Positions 12,906-23,488 of a stretch of DNA of 64,000 bases are shown in pieces (position 1 is the first letter of the stretch; each line of letters opens with the position of its first letter). The stretch is from Lantana camara. Lineage: Eukaryota > Streptophyta > Magnoliopsida > Lamiales > Verbenaceae. Under the pieces are notes generated by a model. That model made no database searches, was not told the origin of the DNA, and worked only from the letters and a program-made list of their open reading frames with translations. The translations under genes and the position numbers were made by a program. The stretch covers positions 81,026,001-81,090,000 of the forward strand of contig CM074862.1 of NCBI GenBank assembly GCA_037501455.1, in the 5' to 3' direction.

Positions 12906-13841
12906 GAAATTAAGTATTTTAATAATTAATATATAAACACATTAATTATTTAGGAAATTTTCTAGTATTAGAAAAAAAATATTTTTCTAGTAAATTATTC
13001 TCTCAAATATTTAGGAAAATACTTACGGAGTCCACACTTTGAGAGTCAAGTTGGGATATTGCAGCGAAGCTCTGTGAGTTTTACGAGAAGAGAAAAATGT
13101 CAAAGTTCCTAACAGGTGGGCTCGACGAGCAATGGATGGAGAAGGAGTAAGCTGGAAATTTCTCGAAGGGTTCGTAGATAGTTATCTTCGGTTTACGATA
13201 TTTATTTATCGTTTTATTTCTCCTAGCATGATAAATTATATACTCTTAATTATTAATTGCAGGAGATATTGATCCGTTTTATAATTTACTTATCAATTGT
13301 ATGTATATAGTTGAGTAGATGCGACCAATCTCTAGTGTTTATTAAAATATTTTAAAAATATTTTGATATCTGTATTATAGGGGAAATTTTTTTGAGATAT
13401 GGTTCCGTATCGTTATTCCTTTTGACGCCCTACCCAGCAATATGTACATATATACACCATCTAAAAATCTTCAAATGGATAAATCGAAAGAAAATGAGAA
13501 AATAGGTTTTTTTTTTTTTTTTTTTTTTTTATTCACAAGCAACTAGTGTGGGGAGTTACTAGTATAAATATAATAGACCATCGTATTTGTATTGACTTAT
13601 TGAGCCGCAACAGGATTTCTAAAACATAATCCGATAATAAAAGTATAAAACTAAAGATAAAAAGTATTTCTATTTGTACACAATTTCTTTTCTATTTATA
13701 TAATTTTCCTTACTAGAAGAAATGCATAATTAATTAATTAAAAATAACGTAATGCTTTTTATCCAATCCATTGAATTAACAAGAAAGAGCACGAAGGGAG
13801 ACGAGAAAATTAGTTTTAGCTTTGAAAAATCATGACTAGTA
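12906..13841. other. non-coding AT-rich spacer with long T tract
   Basis: No open frame of interest. It holds 'tttttctagtaaatt' inverted words near 12965-13000 and an uninterrupted T run of about 24-26 bases at about 13506-13531. Nothing else recognised. Confidence 0.5.
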
Positions 13842-14219
13842 AGGACAAATTACACCAAGATCCTCTGAGGTTTGACATAATTACAAATTAATCCCTCCAC
13901 TTCTGGAAATTACGGATTAGTCCCTATAAATACTGTTTCAATTGAGATCCCTAGACGCTGTTAGGGTTCCGTTAATTTTGACATTTGAATTTTCAAAAAA
14001 TATTACAAAAAAGTCCCTGAACTATGAATTTTCTTACAAAACGACTCCTTAACTAAATCACATCAACAATGTAGTCCTGTCAAAATTAACGGAACCCTAA
14101 CGGCGTCTAAGGACCTCAATTGAAACAGTATTTATAGGGACTAATCCGTAATTTCCAGAAGTGGAGGGATTAATTTGTAATTATGTCAAACCTCAGGGGA
14201 CCTTGGTGTAATTTGTCCT
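13842..14219. mobile_element. long-arm foldback MITE, 378 bp
   Basis: Two arms of about 150 bp are near-perfect inverted repeats: the left arm starts AGGACAAATTACACCAAG at 13842, the right arm ends CTTGGTGTAATTTGTCCT at 14219. The flanks share AGTA (13838-13841 and 14220-14223), a plausible short target duplication. The loop (about 13990-14075) contains a second pair of degenerate inverted words. No coding potential. Transcripts would fold into a long hairpin, so small RNA production is possible (inference). Confidence 0.85.
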
Positions 14220-14878
14220 AGTAATAAAGTATAATTTCGTTGTAATGAAATGGGTTGGGTATCATAATAGGCCGACCAACAGGCCCAAAACTTAACGGGC
14301 TCATTAAGGCTTACAAGTTGGGGTTCAGATCATCCAACACCCATCAGACCCAACCCAATTGCCCCGTTTACTTGAAGAAATATGAAACTGAATCTCCCTA
14401 ATATTATGTATAAGATACATATTTTACAGACAATGTAAATATATATCGATTGTCCCATATGTTATCTAATTTTATGAGGTTTTTATAGATTTTTATAGAA
14501 TTACAAAAGAAAAAACTCTCAATATATCATACGATTAGACGTAACCAATGTTATGATAATCGTAAATTTAAACTGGAGCAAAATAAAACAATCATAAAAT
14601 TTAAAAATTAAATTATCAGAATGTAATGTAAATTCTACTGTACAAATCGTTATGGAGTTTCCAAAGTTCAGATCAAATCTTAGGAATATGTTGTTTAAAT
14701 TGGGCAGAAATTTATTGTTTCACTCTCTATCTTCCACCGTACATTTCACCTATATATAGATATGTGACACGTATACAATCACTAAATAGACATAATGTAT
14801 GACCCCTTATGTATTCCATCAGAAATATATATGTGTCATCTATCTAATTATTAAAATACAAGCAGTGATATAGAAGAT
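14220..14878. other. non-coding spacer
   Basis: AT-rich sequence with no open frame, RNA gene or clear repeat structure. The last five bases, AAGAT (14874-14878), are the target duplication of the adjacent retrotransposon. Confidence 0.5.
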
Positions 14879-15325
14879 TGATGAGTACTCGCCGAATCTA
14901 TCTATCTCTCTCTCTCCTTTTTCTCTTGTATTTCTGTTCTCCCTCGTAACGTAGTAAACCCCTCCTTATATAGACCCGAAGTCCTATTAGGGTTTACTAC
15001 TTCTCCCATTCCATATCGGATTCCATTTTATCGTTTCATCTTCTTTCGTCCTTATCATCAAGACTCCTTACCTTCTCCATCACGTTATCTTTGCTACCCA
15101 AGTGTCCTTCTGTGACTAGAGTCCGAGGAGCGAACGTATCGAGCGAGCTCCGAATACAGCTCGTCATTTCTGAGCTCGCCCAGCGAGTAGTACTGGAAGC
15201 TTATAGGACTCTGGAGAGCGAGCTCATGCCGCGAGCTCCCTCACACAGCTCGTCGTGAACTACTTGCGTATCCTTCTAACTCTTCTAAGGCTGACCACAT
15301 GTCCTAGGTGGGTAGGGCCCCATCA
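14879..15325 (-). repeat. LTR (downstream copy for the minus-strand element)
   Basis: 447 bp, TGATGAG...GCCCCATCA as read on the plus strand. It contains a TATA-like 'ctatataagg' on the minus strand at about 14967-14976 and a CT microsatellite near 14898-14917. It looks identical to 21708-22154. Confidence 0.95.
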
Positions 15326-15342
15326 CTACTCCCCCCCAAGTC
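15326..15342 (-). promoter_or_regulatory. polypurine tract
   Basis: On the minus strand this reads a run ending in GGGGGGGAGTAG immediately before the TGATGGGGCC start of the LTR, as expected for the plus-strand DNA primer of a gypsy element. Confidence 0.8.
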
Positions 15343-18300
15343 TGGTCCAGGTATCCGTGCCTGGGCCGGATTAATATGATTGTGGTCAGCCATCTATCAA
15401 GGGAAGAGTGATTCAACTTGTGGAAAAGCCACTCATATATGGCGATATTGAAATCCATAAATGCAATTATGAAAAAGAGCAGTTATGTAAATACATACAA
15501 ACATGCAACTCGTCAAAGCCGTGACACTGAGCAAACAGCGCGCTCCTTGTTTGATGCATCCGTGGGATGTCGCGAACAGCTAGCTCGCTGCGAAACTGCG
15601 CACCAGCAGAGCTCCCTTACTTCCCCTGAGTAAGGCGATCAAACAGCTCGCTAACAAGAGAACTATCACCCGCAACATTTAATGTAATATTACGATGAAC
15701 AAATTTGATGGTGCCCAAGGTAAAGAAAGTCGGCATTAAAACCTATGAGCGAACAAAATATGCCACCGCGCAGCATACAACCTTTGTATAACAGCAGCTC
15801 GCATATGGGTGCCTTGAACTATGCAATACCGCGATTGTTACTCCCAAGTAACATGACCAATATCACCAAAACTTTGCCCATACAATGCAAACAATGACAA
15901 CTAATTATGGAAATTGTGACATCTGCGAACAAGCAGCTCGCCGTAGACTCACATCCCGACGACGAAATCGTCCCTCAATGACCAGCTGGAAAAAAAAACA
16001 CAACGATTATTCTCTCTTTTGCGAACAGCTGCGGCGCGAGCTCGCCTTAGTGCTACTCATGCCCCCACCGCGAACCACTCCTGGAGTGAGGTTTGTAGGA
16101 CTAGCAACAACGGAAATTGGAATCCTTCAAGAAAAAGAATAACAATGGATTCATGAATAGTGCTCAAGAAAATGAAGTTCATTTTGGCCTTTTATCGAAC
16201 AACGTCATTCATCAATATAATTAAATAGTTTCAGTATGCTTCCAAGGAACTCCAACCCAAGGGAAACATTCATCAAGACAGTGCCCATGCATCTGATAAT
16301 AACACCAAATAACTCCAAAATAGCTCGCCTCTGCGAGCAGCAACACAGCGCCTCCACGAGCAATAGCGCGTCACCTCGAGCAACAGTGTGATCCCGCTAG
16401 CAACAGCAGCTCGCCCCACATACGAACTCCATCAGCTCGCCTGGGCCGCCTTAAAGCTGTGCACTCGCTCTCTGCCGAATCTTGCACAACTCCTCCCCAA
16501 AAAGAAAAAATCCTAGCGTCGGAATTCGAAATTTGAAAATCTCATATTTAGGTGGGACAACATCTAGTCCTTATTAAAGAAAACCCTTCAACATTTGGTA
16601 ATCATTTATAATAAAACCCCACATAGTAGCCTAACCTCTCACTTCTTCGTCCGCACATGTCGTCCATGTGCACTGGTATCGCGTCCAGCCAACATGGCCC
16701 TTTTTGGAAAAACAGCAAGTTTAGCATAGAAAGACTATGTACAATGATAAACAAGCAACGCAGCTCGCTAACAATGCAATGATTGTAGAACAAGTGGATT
16801 GCTTAACCATCATGCAACCAAACCTTTGTACCGCGATGAACACACACATAAATGATGTCAATAACACGCAACATCAGCATTCTTGAGCGAGCAATAAGCT
16901 CGCCAGGGAGTATCGGACACTCGGTGATCTCCTGATCCAAGGAATGAGGACGAGCAGCACCCAGCTCGTCATCCCCATAACCATCACGCGACCTAACCAC
17001 CACCAGACCTTGTACCAGTAGCCATTCTATCACCAGTTCGTTAAGAGGGAAGATGGAACAGCTCGCCACCTCTCCATTCAAACAATAACCTCAGGCCAAG
17101 CAGCATAACTCACCATATCATCGAATAGCTCGGCCAGCTACCCACAATCAAGTCAACATACAACAACTACCTTACTCCGGGAAAACAATCTGATGCAGCA
17201 GCTCACTAACAATGCAATGAGAACGAGCAGACCAGCTCGTCAATCAAGAAACGTCAAAGACTCCCCGAGCATCCCAAAGTACACCTTAACTAAACACAAT
17301 GTTTGCCAGCCATGTACAGAACATCCCATAGTTCGCCATAAATTCCCTCTCAAGTCGATGATACATAAACATTTAAGCTAACAGCTACACGAATTTCCAT
17401 TCGTATCATTGTCTAATATAGTTGTTTCAATGAACATGCCAATCACAGGAGAAACCGCTCAAGTACTTTCGCTGCGAGCAGTAATCATAACCTAAATGAA
17501 ACCAGGATAAGACGCACAAAAAACTACTAGTTTAGGGTCAACGAACTAACTCAACCAACCACACCCAAAAGCGATTGATCACAGTATGAAGAATTACATC
17601 AATAAACTCTATTAGCGTTCCAAGAAAACAGAGTCTGTTAGGTGTATCAAAATACATCAAAAATTTAGTCGGTATTTTATCCCAGAAAAGAAGACGAGAA
17701 ACACAGCTCGTCACCCCCTATATTCGCATCTCCGTCATACATAGCCACATAACCGCACCCCTCAGCTTGCCATCTAACCGCTAACATAGGCATTGCAGCC
17801 ATATAACAGCGAAGGTAAGTATGGCATCACAACTCGTCACCCTCATAACTGCTATTCGCAGCTCACCGGCTCCGAACTCGGCGAGTAAGGCAGCTCGCAG
17901 TGTCCTCCGTTCATATAGCAAAACTAATAGAACCGAATCATTAAAACTAGAAAAATTTTACATCTACCGAAAATATGAGTTATCGTTCACTCATATCTTA
18001 TATATTTTTACACCTCCTCCAATGGGCAAGGGCAAGCAAACAGCTCGCCACCTTATGAACGTCATAACCCGAATGTATTCGTACTCGTTATCGAGCAACA
18101 CTAGGCTTAGTATCCTGATAACACGAAACGAGCTATGTCGTCAAACGTAGCCCGCCGCATCGGCCACAGCTCGCCATATCCGTCACAACAACACTACAGA
18201 TAACATCGACAAACAGCTCGCCAACCAGACTTTCATGGCATGCGAGCAGCCAGCCTAGCAGCAAACAAACCCAACCAACAAGCAAAACGTCATTACGCCA

Positions 18301-19480
18301 ATACATGAACCTAGGCAGCTCGCCTTGAGAAGCCATATCGCACTCTAGGGCGAACGACAGGCTCGTCGCGAGCTAGGGCACTAGCAACAAACCTGTCATC
18401 ATGTGAATGAGGGCGAATAGAACAGTTCGTCATCAAACGCAGCTCACTGCATCTGCCGTAGCTTGCCACATCTACTATAGCTACGCAACTCGGCACATCT
18501 ACAAATAGCTCGTTCCGAGCAACAAACAAACCCAACTCATGGGCAAAACAGCATCACGCCTATAGACGAACCCTGTCAACTCGCCTGAGCTGATATAACT
18601 GCGTGTTGGGATCGTGAAATGAGCCCTCTATAGAGCTATTTGATGCCCCTTTTTCAAATAAAAATGCAATTAAAAGTGTTCTAATAGCTGCTCGCAAAAA
18701 ATCATCGATAGTTGATATAGGCTCCTTTTAGAGCACCCCTTGGACTTATGATTTTATGTATATAAATGTCAAAAACCTTGGGAGTTTCCGTCCAAACCTG
18801 TTTTTGCTAATCCCCTCATTGTGATAACAAACCACTCTTGAGTATCATTCTCAATATTACTTCCTCACTGGATGTTCCACTACTCAAACAACTCAAGAAC
18901 TGTATAATAACATTTATACTGACCATCGAGCACTCAGCTCGCCCAACTAAGTTTCAACCGAGCCAATTTACAGCATATACCTCGTCGGCGAGCAAAACAG
19001 TTCGTACAATTAGCAAAATTTATATCTACTAAAAAATAAGATTTATCGTTCACCCATATCGTATTTTTGGTCTATGGTTGCTGGTCCTATATACCCTTTT
19101 GATATCACATACCTTACGCACTGTGCCACGCACTAAGCGAGCAGCCAGCTCGCTTAGAGATGCTATACCAGTGCCGACCCTAATAGCCAATGGGCAAGGG
19201 CGAGTAAATAGCTCGCAAGCACGAAATGAGCTATGCGCCTCTCTCTGTCACAACTCGAATCATCGTCATGTTAATGAGGGCATAGATTCACAAAGGAACC
19301 TATTTTGGGGTGAGCACACCAAATTTCGGGACGGCAACCAGTTCGCACTGATAGCTAGCACCGGCGACGGTCCCACCATCATGTTAATGAGGGTAAATAG
19401 AACAGCTCGCTACCTCGCTATTCCCCTCAGCTCGCACACATTCATAATAAGCAAAATGTGATTCATATATAATTTTAGCG
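15343..19480. repeat. non-coding interior studded with AGCTCGC words
   Basis: Four kilobases of the element's interior carry no protein. The octamer AGCTCGCC and near forms (AGCTCGCT, AGCTCGTC, GCGAGCTG) recur dozens of times at irregular spacing, for example near 15931, 16321, 16407, 16433, 17059, 18040, 18167, 18211 and 18315. The LTRs carry the same word. Spacing is irregular, so it is not a tandem array. Its role is unknown. Confidence 0.6.
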
Positions 19481-19649
19481 AGCAAGTTTAGCTTTATATC
19501 GCGTGTTTGACAGACTTTTGGACGATGATCTTTATTTATAGCTTATTGTGATATGCTTATCTTATTATATCCTTTATCATATCCGAAATTTAGTTTTATC
19601 ATGAGTGTGAGCATATCTTTTTTTTCGGCCATGGCCACCTGAATTGCAT

Positions 19650-19831
19650 CAGGATTTCCCAATCACGCGAGCTAGTGATTGCCTGTTCGCTACAGGATTT
19701 CCCAATCATGCGAGCTAGTGATTGCCTGTTCGCTACAGGATTTCCTAATCATGCGAGCGAGTAATTGCCTGTTCGCTACAGGATTTCCCAATCACGCGAG
19801 CTAGTGATTGCCTGCTTGCTACAGGATTTCC
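19650..19831 (+). repeat. 43-bp minisatellite, 4.2 copies
   Basis: Units start at 19650, 19693, 19736 and 19779, with a partial fifth at 19822, all beginning CAGGATTTCC and containing GATTGCCTG or a one-base variant. Units differ by a few substitutions. It lies in the untranslated part of the gag-only element, downstream of gag in the transcription sense. It is not a CRISPR array: there are no unique spacers. Confidence 0.9.
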
Positions 19832-20029
19832 AGAACAAAGCCATACTGGTTTATTGAAATAAAATATCATAAAATTTGCAAAACAACAAGCTTATTGAAA
19901 CGAAACAAAAATAAAATAAACTGCTTTAAGCTCATTCGCGTTGTGTTGCCTCATTAAAAACCTTGCAAAGGGAAAACCCAGTGGCAAAAAGCCTTCGCGA
20001 GGGAAAAAGAGTACAACCGCACCATTATC

Positions 20030-21613
20030 TTAAATATGATATTTTCTCAAGTGTTGGGCGTTCCACGTCCGTGCCAATTCTGTTTGCTCTCCATCAGTGA
20101 GCCCCCGAACAATCGCCTGAATTATCCCGCGAACCTGGGGCTCCTCTTGTTGCTTGTCCGTATCTATTCGCCTTCTCCTCTGAGGTTGTGCTCCTCCATT
20201 CTCTCCGAGTTCACTTGTACCTATGACAAGCTCTGGTATCTTTCCTTCTTGCACCAATCTTTCAATTTCATCTTTTAGGTGTCCACACCGAGCAGTGTAA
20301 TGTCCGTACTCGTTGTGATATTCGCAAAAACTATCCGACGAAGGTCGTTTAGGCATTTGTGCTCGAGTTCGCGGCCATCGGAACCCCTCCACCTGTTTTA
20401 TCTTTTGCAAGATTACATCTGGTGTATTCTCCAGTTCAGTATAGAACCCATATCTTGCAAACTTGCGATTTCCTATTCCTTCTTCCCGATTCAGCTCCCT
20501 TAACTGAAAAGCTTCCTGAATCCCTCTCTTCCGGCTAAGTTCTCCAACAGATGCTTTCTTTGTAGCCATTGCTTCTTCTAAGTTTATGTATCTCCCAGCT
20601 CGTCGTAATAAGTCATCAAAATCTATCACTGGATCCAGTGCCAGTGACTGAAAAAACTCACCTCCTTGAAGGCCTTGTGTGAAAGCGCTAGCTTTTACTT
20701 CATTTGTCGCGAAGGGTACGTCGAGTGCCTCTCTGTTAAATCTTTGTACGTAAGCTCGAAGTGACTCCCCTATTTCTTGCTTTATGGTAAACAAGCTGAG
20801 TGCATTCCTTTTATAATGAAGCGAGCTAGCGAATTGGTTCGTAAACAACCTGCAGAAATCTTCGAAGCAATTTATCATACCTGGGGGTAACAACGAGAAC
20901 CATCTTCGAGCTGGCCCTTTAAGAGTTGTTACAAACAAACGACATTTAATCCCGTCTGATAGCTTATGCAGCATTGCCACGTGTTCGAACTCACTTATAT
21001 GCTCTGCGGGATCACCTGTTCCATCAAAATTCGGTACCTGCCCCGACCTAAAGTTATACGGGAGATCTTCTTTTAAAACTTCTTCTGTGAATGCACTTCC
21101 TTTTTTCTTCTCCGGCGTGGGGCCTTGCAAATTCTTCCTCATCTCCTCTATCATTTTCCCCATATCCTGCATCTATTTTTCCCAGTTATTAGTCTCTCTG
21201 TTAACCGGGCCTCTATTTCTTGATGTTGCCTGAATTGGTGTTTGATCGTTCTCCTCATAATAGTCCTTGTCTTCAGAGCTATCTTCCAGATCAATATGGG
21301 GTACCTCCGTTTGCTTTCCCTTAGCCGTGGTATCGGCCTCATCTCCCACCGCTCTCCGGTGGCTCCTCGTATGGTTAGCTCCTGCCCGAGCTTCTCGCTT
21401 TTCAACAATCATCTCCACCAGGGCCCGGAGCTGATCCATCGTCATGTTAGCAGGCAGCACGGCTGGTGTCTGCCTTTCCTCACCCTGGATGTCTTTCTGT
21501 TTCGCATTCTCGGAGGTGGCGTAATCGATCTTTCTGCTTCCTCCTTCTCCGCGATTGTTCGCCATTATTTGATCAATTTGGTCCAATACCTGGTTGATCT
21601 GTCCCCTCGTCAT
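20030..21613 (-). CDS. gypsy gag polyprotein, interrupted by one in-frame TAG
   Basis: This is the structural capsid-nucleocapsid protein of the gag-only element; it would package element RNA into cytoplasmic particles. The start at 21613 (MTRGQINQ...) gives 146 codons, then TAG at 21173-21175, then immediately ATG and 380 further codons in the same frame to 20030. The second part has the retrotransposon gag domain at about residues 47-155 (FDGTGDPAEHISEFE, RRWFSLLPP, AYVQRFNREA) and a zinc-knuckle-like C-X2-H-X4-H-X4-C at residues 283-296. It is about 100 bp from the adjacent LTR. Either the lineage uses the two halves separately (stop followed directly by ATG), or gag is dead and supplied in trans. 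No readthrough signal of the CARYYA type follows the stop. Confidence 0.88.
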
Positions 21614-21689
21614 CTTCCTGAAAAGAAGAAAATAAGAAGAAAAAACTCGACAAGCACTAAAAAAAAAAGGAACGAAATAAGCTTTTCGT

Positions 21690-21707
21690 TCCCACAGACG
21701 GCGCCAA
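21690..21707 (-). promoter_or_regulatory. primer-binding-site region
   Basis: The minus strand reads TTGGCGCCGTCTGTGGGA directly after the LTR. This wording follows the 5' LTR of many plant Tat-type gypsy elements and recurs at 39583-39599 in the other gypsy element. The first bases would pair with a tRNA 3' end of the tRNA-Asp kind (TGGCGCCGT); the remainder does not match, so the primer tRNA is unassigned. Confidence 0.7.
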
Positions 21708-22154
21708 TGATGAGTACTCGCCGAATCTATCTATCTCTCTCTCTCCTTTTTCTCTTGTATTTCTGTTCTCCCTCGTAACGTAGTAAACCCCTCCTTATAT
21801 AGACCCGAAGTCCTATTAGGGTTTACTACTTCTCCCATTCCATATCGGATTCCATTTTATCGTTTCATCTTCTTTCGTCCTTATCATCAAGACTCCTTAC
21901 CTTCTCCATCACGTTATCTTTGCTACCCAAGTGTCCTTCTGTGACTAGAGTCCGAGGAGCGAACGTATCGAGCGAGCTCCGAATACAGCTCGTCATTTCT
22001 GAGCTCGCCCAGCGAGTAGTACTGGAAGCTTATAGGACTCTGGAGAGCGAGCTCATGCCGCGAGCTCCCTCACACAGCTCGTCGTGAACTACTTGCGTAT
22101 CCTTCTAACTCTTCTAAGGCTGACCACATGTCCTAGGTGGGTAGGGCCCCATCA
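21708..22154 (-). repeat. LTR (upstream, promoter-bearing copy)
   Basis: 447 bp and apparently identical to 14879-15325. TATATAA on the minus strand at about 21795-21801 is the probable core promoter driving gag, about 185 bp before the gag ATG. It is followed on the right by AAGAT. Confidence 0.95.
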
Positions 22155-22159
22155 AAGAT

Positions 22160-23488
22160 TATGACTATATTTTATTTATAATTATATGCAAAAGAATTGC
22201 ATATAAATCTATTATGTACAACTACACCACTAATCCTAATTTTAAAAAAAGAAACAAATTTTACATATTCTGGCAACTATTTCATCCTGTGAGCCTAAGA
22301 TTGTCTTAACTTATTCTTGGAACCTAAAAGTCTAAAACTTCAGTAAACAGAGTATTCGCCTGCTTCTTTATAACAAACAATAAGAAGAGACAATAAAGAT
22401 TTTAGTTTGATAATAAATCTTTACTTCAATTGATAAAAAAAATCGATTTTTCATAAATGAAGTAAACATATTGATATTAAGTATCATTTTATTTGAAAAT
22501 GTGTGTCCAAGAAAGACTACTTGTTTGAATTTGTAAAATCACAAGATCAAATTACAATCATTAAAATTTGAAGTCGATTGAAAGTTGACTAGACTTTGTT
22601 AGAGTAATGAATCAAGATTAGGGGTATTGAAAGTTAAGAAGTTTAATTAATCTGGATTCATTAGATAGGTCTTTATTTATTAAATACATGTAATTTTCAT
22701 GGTTCATTAATTATCTATGGCTGGTTCTGTTAGGAAAGCTAAGATTTTCTGTATATGGTATAGTTGACTTTCCGTAATTAGTTTATATCTCGTACATTAT
22801 TTATATTGTAATCTTTGTACAATGTAATTACATAGTACAATCAATTCAAGAATATTTCTTCCCAAATCATGTTTCTTCGAAAGTCTAACAGGTTCATGAA
22901 TTAATATTATTAGTTAGTTCATTACATAGTATTATTCATGCATGGGAGATATTACGAGTAACATATATATTAAGTACTGTGCATGAACTAAATCCAAGTT
23001 CATGATTAAAATATCTTATATATACATAATGTACTAATCATTTTTCATATGTCATTTTCATCAAGTAGCCATACTCAATTTGTTCTTCAATTTTGCTTTC
23101 CAAATTTCTAATAAGGACACAAGACCATTGTTCATAAAGGGAGAAAATTTTAGTTCAAATTAGATAAAGCAAGAAGAGGGGTAAATATTAAAAAATAACC
23201 AATATCTGACTTCAATTTTATATTTCATCTTATATTTCGTTAGTCCAAAACCAAATACATATGTATTAATAGACTGTTGAAATTAGTAGAGATAAACAAT
23301 TCTAATTTTGGAAAAAAAAAAAAAAAAAATCAAAGGCATTTCTCTCATAAGCTCAACCAACTTATGATACATAGCGATATTTGCAGACGGGTGAAATATG
23401 AGTTTAAACATAAAACTTAAAGGATACGTCCATCCTATCCATTACAAGACATAAAGGAGTAACAAATTGAATGGAAACATACCTAGCT
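22160..23488. other. non-coding spacer, 3' flank of the DUF4220 gene
   Basis: AT-rich, no conserved open frame, an A run at about 23311-23328. The 3' untranslated region and polyadenylation site of the gene at 23489-25735 should lie at its right edge. Nothing else recognised. Confidence 0.5.

Larger units (their letters stand above)
14879..22154 (-). mobile_element. intact non-autonomous gypsy retrotransposon with gag only (TR-GAG type)
   Basis: A complete 7276-bp element transcribed on the minus strand. Two 447-bp LTRs look identical on full reading, the target duplication AAGAT is perfect on both sides, a primer-binding-site region abuts the upstream LTR (21690-21707), and a G-rich polypurine tract abuts the downstream one (15326-15340). 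Only gag is encoded; protease, reverse transcriptase, RNase H and integrase are absent from the 6.4-kb interior. Movement would need enzymes supplied in trans, probably by a Tat-type relative (the gag and leader wording point there). Identical LTRs mean a very recent insertion. Confidence 0.93.

Noticed and set aside
19650..19831. CRISPR-like regular repeat
   Set aside because: Units are contiguous and no unique spacers exist; plain minisatellite in a plant retrotransposon.
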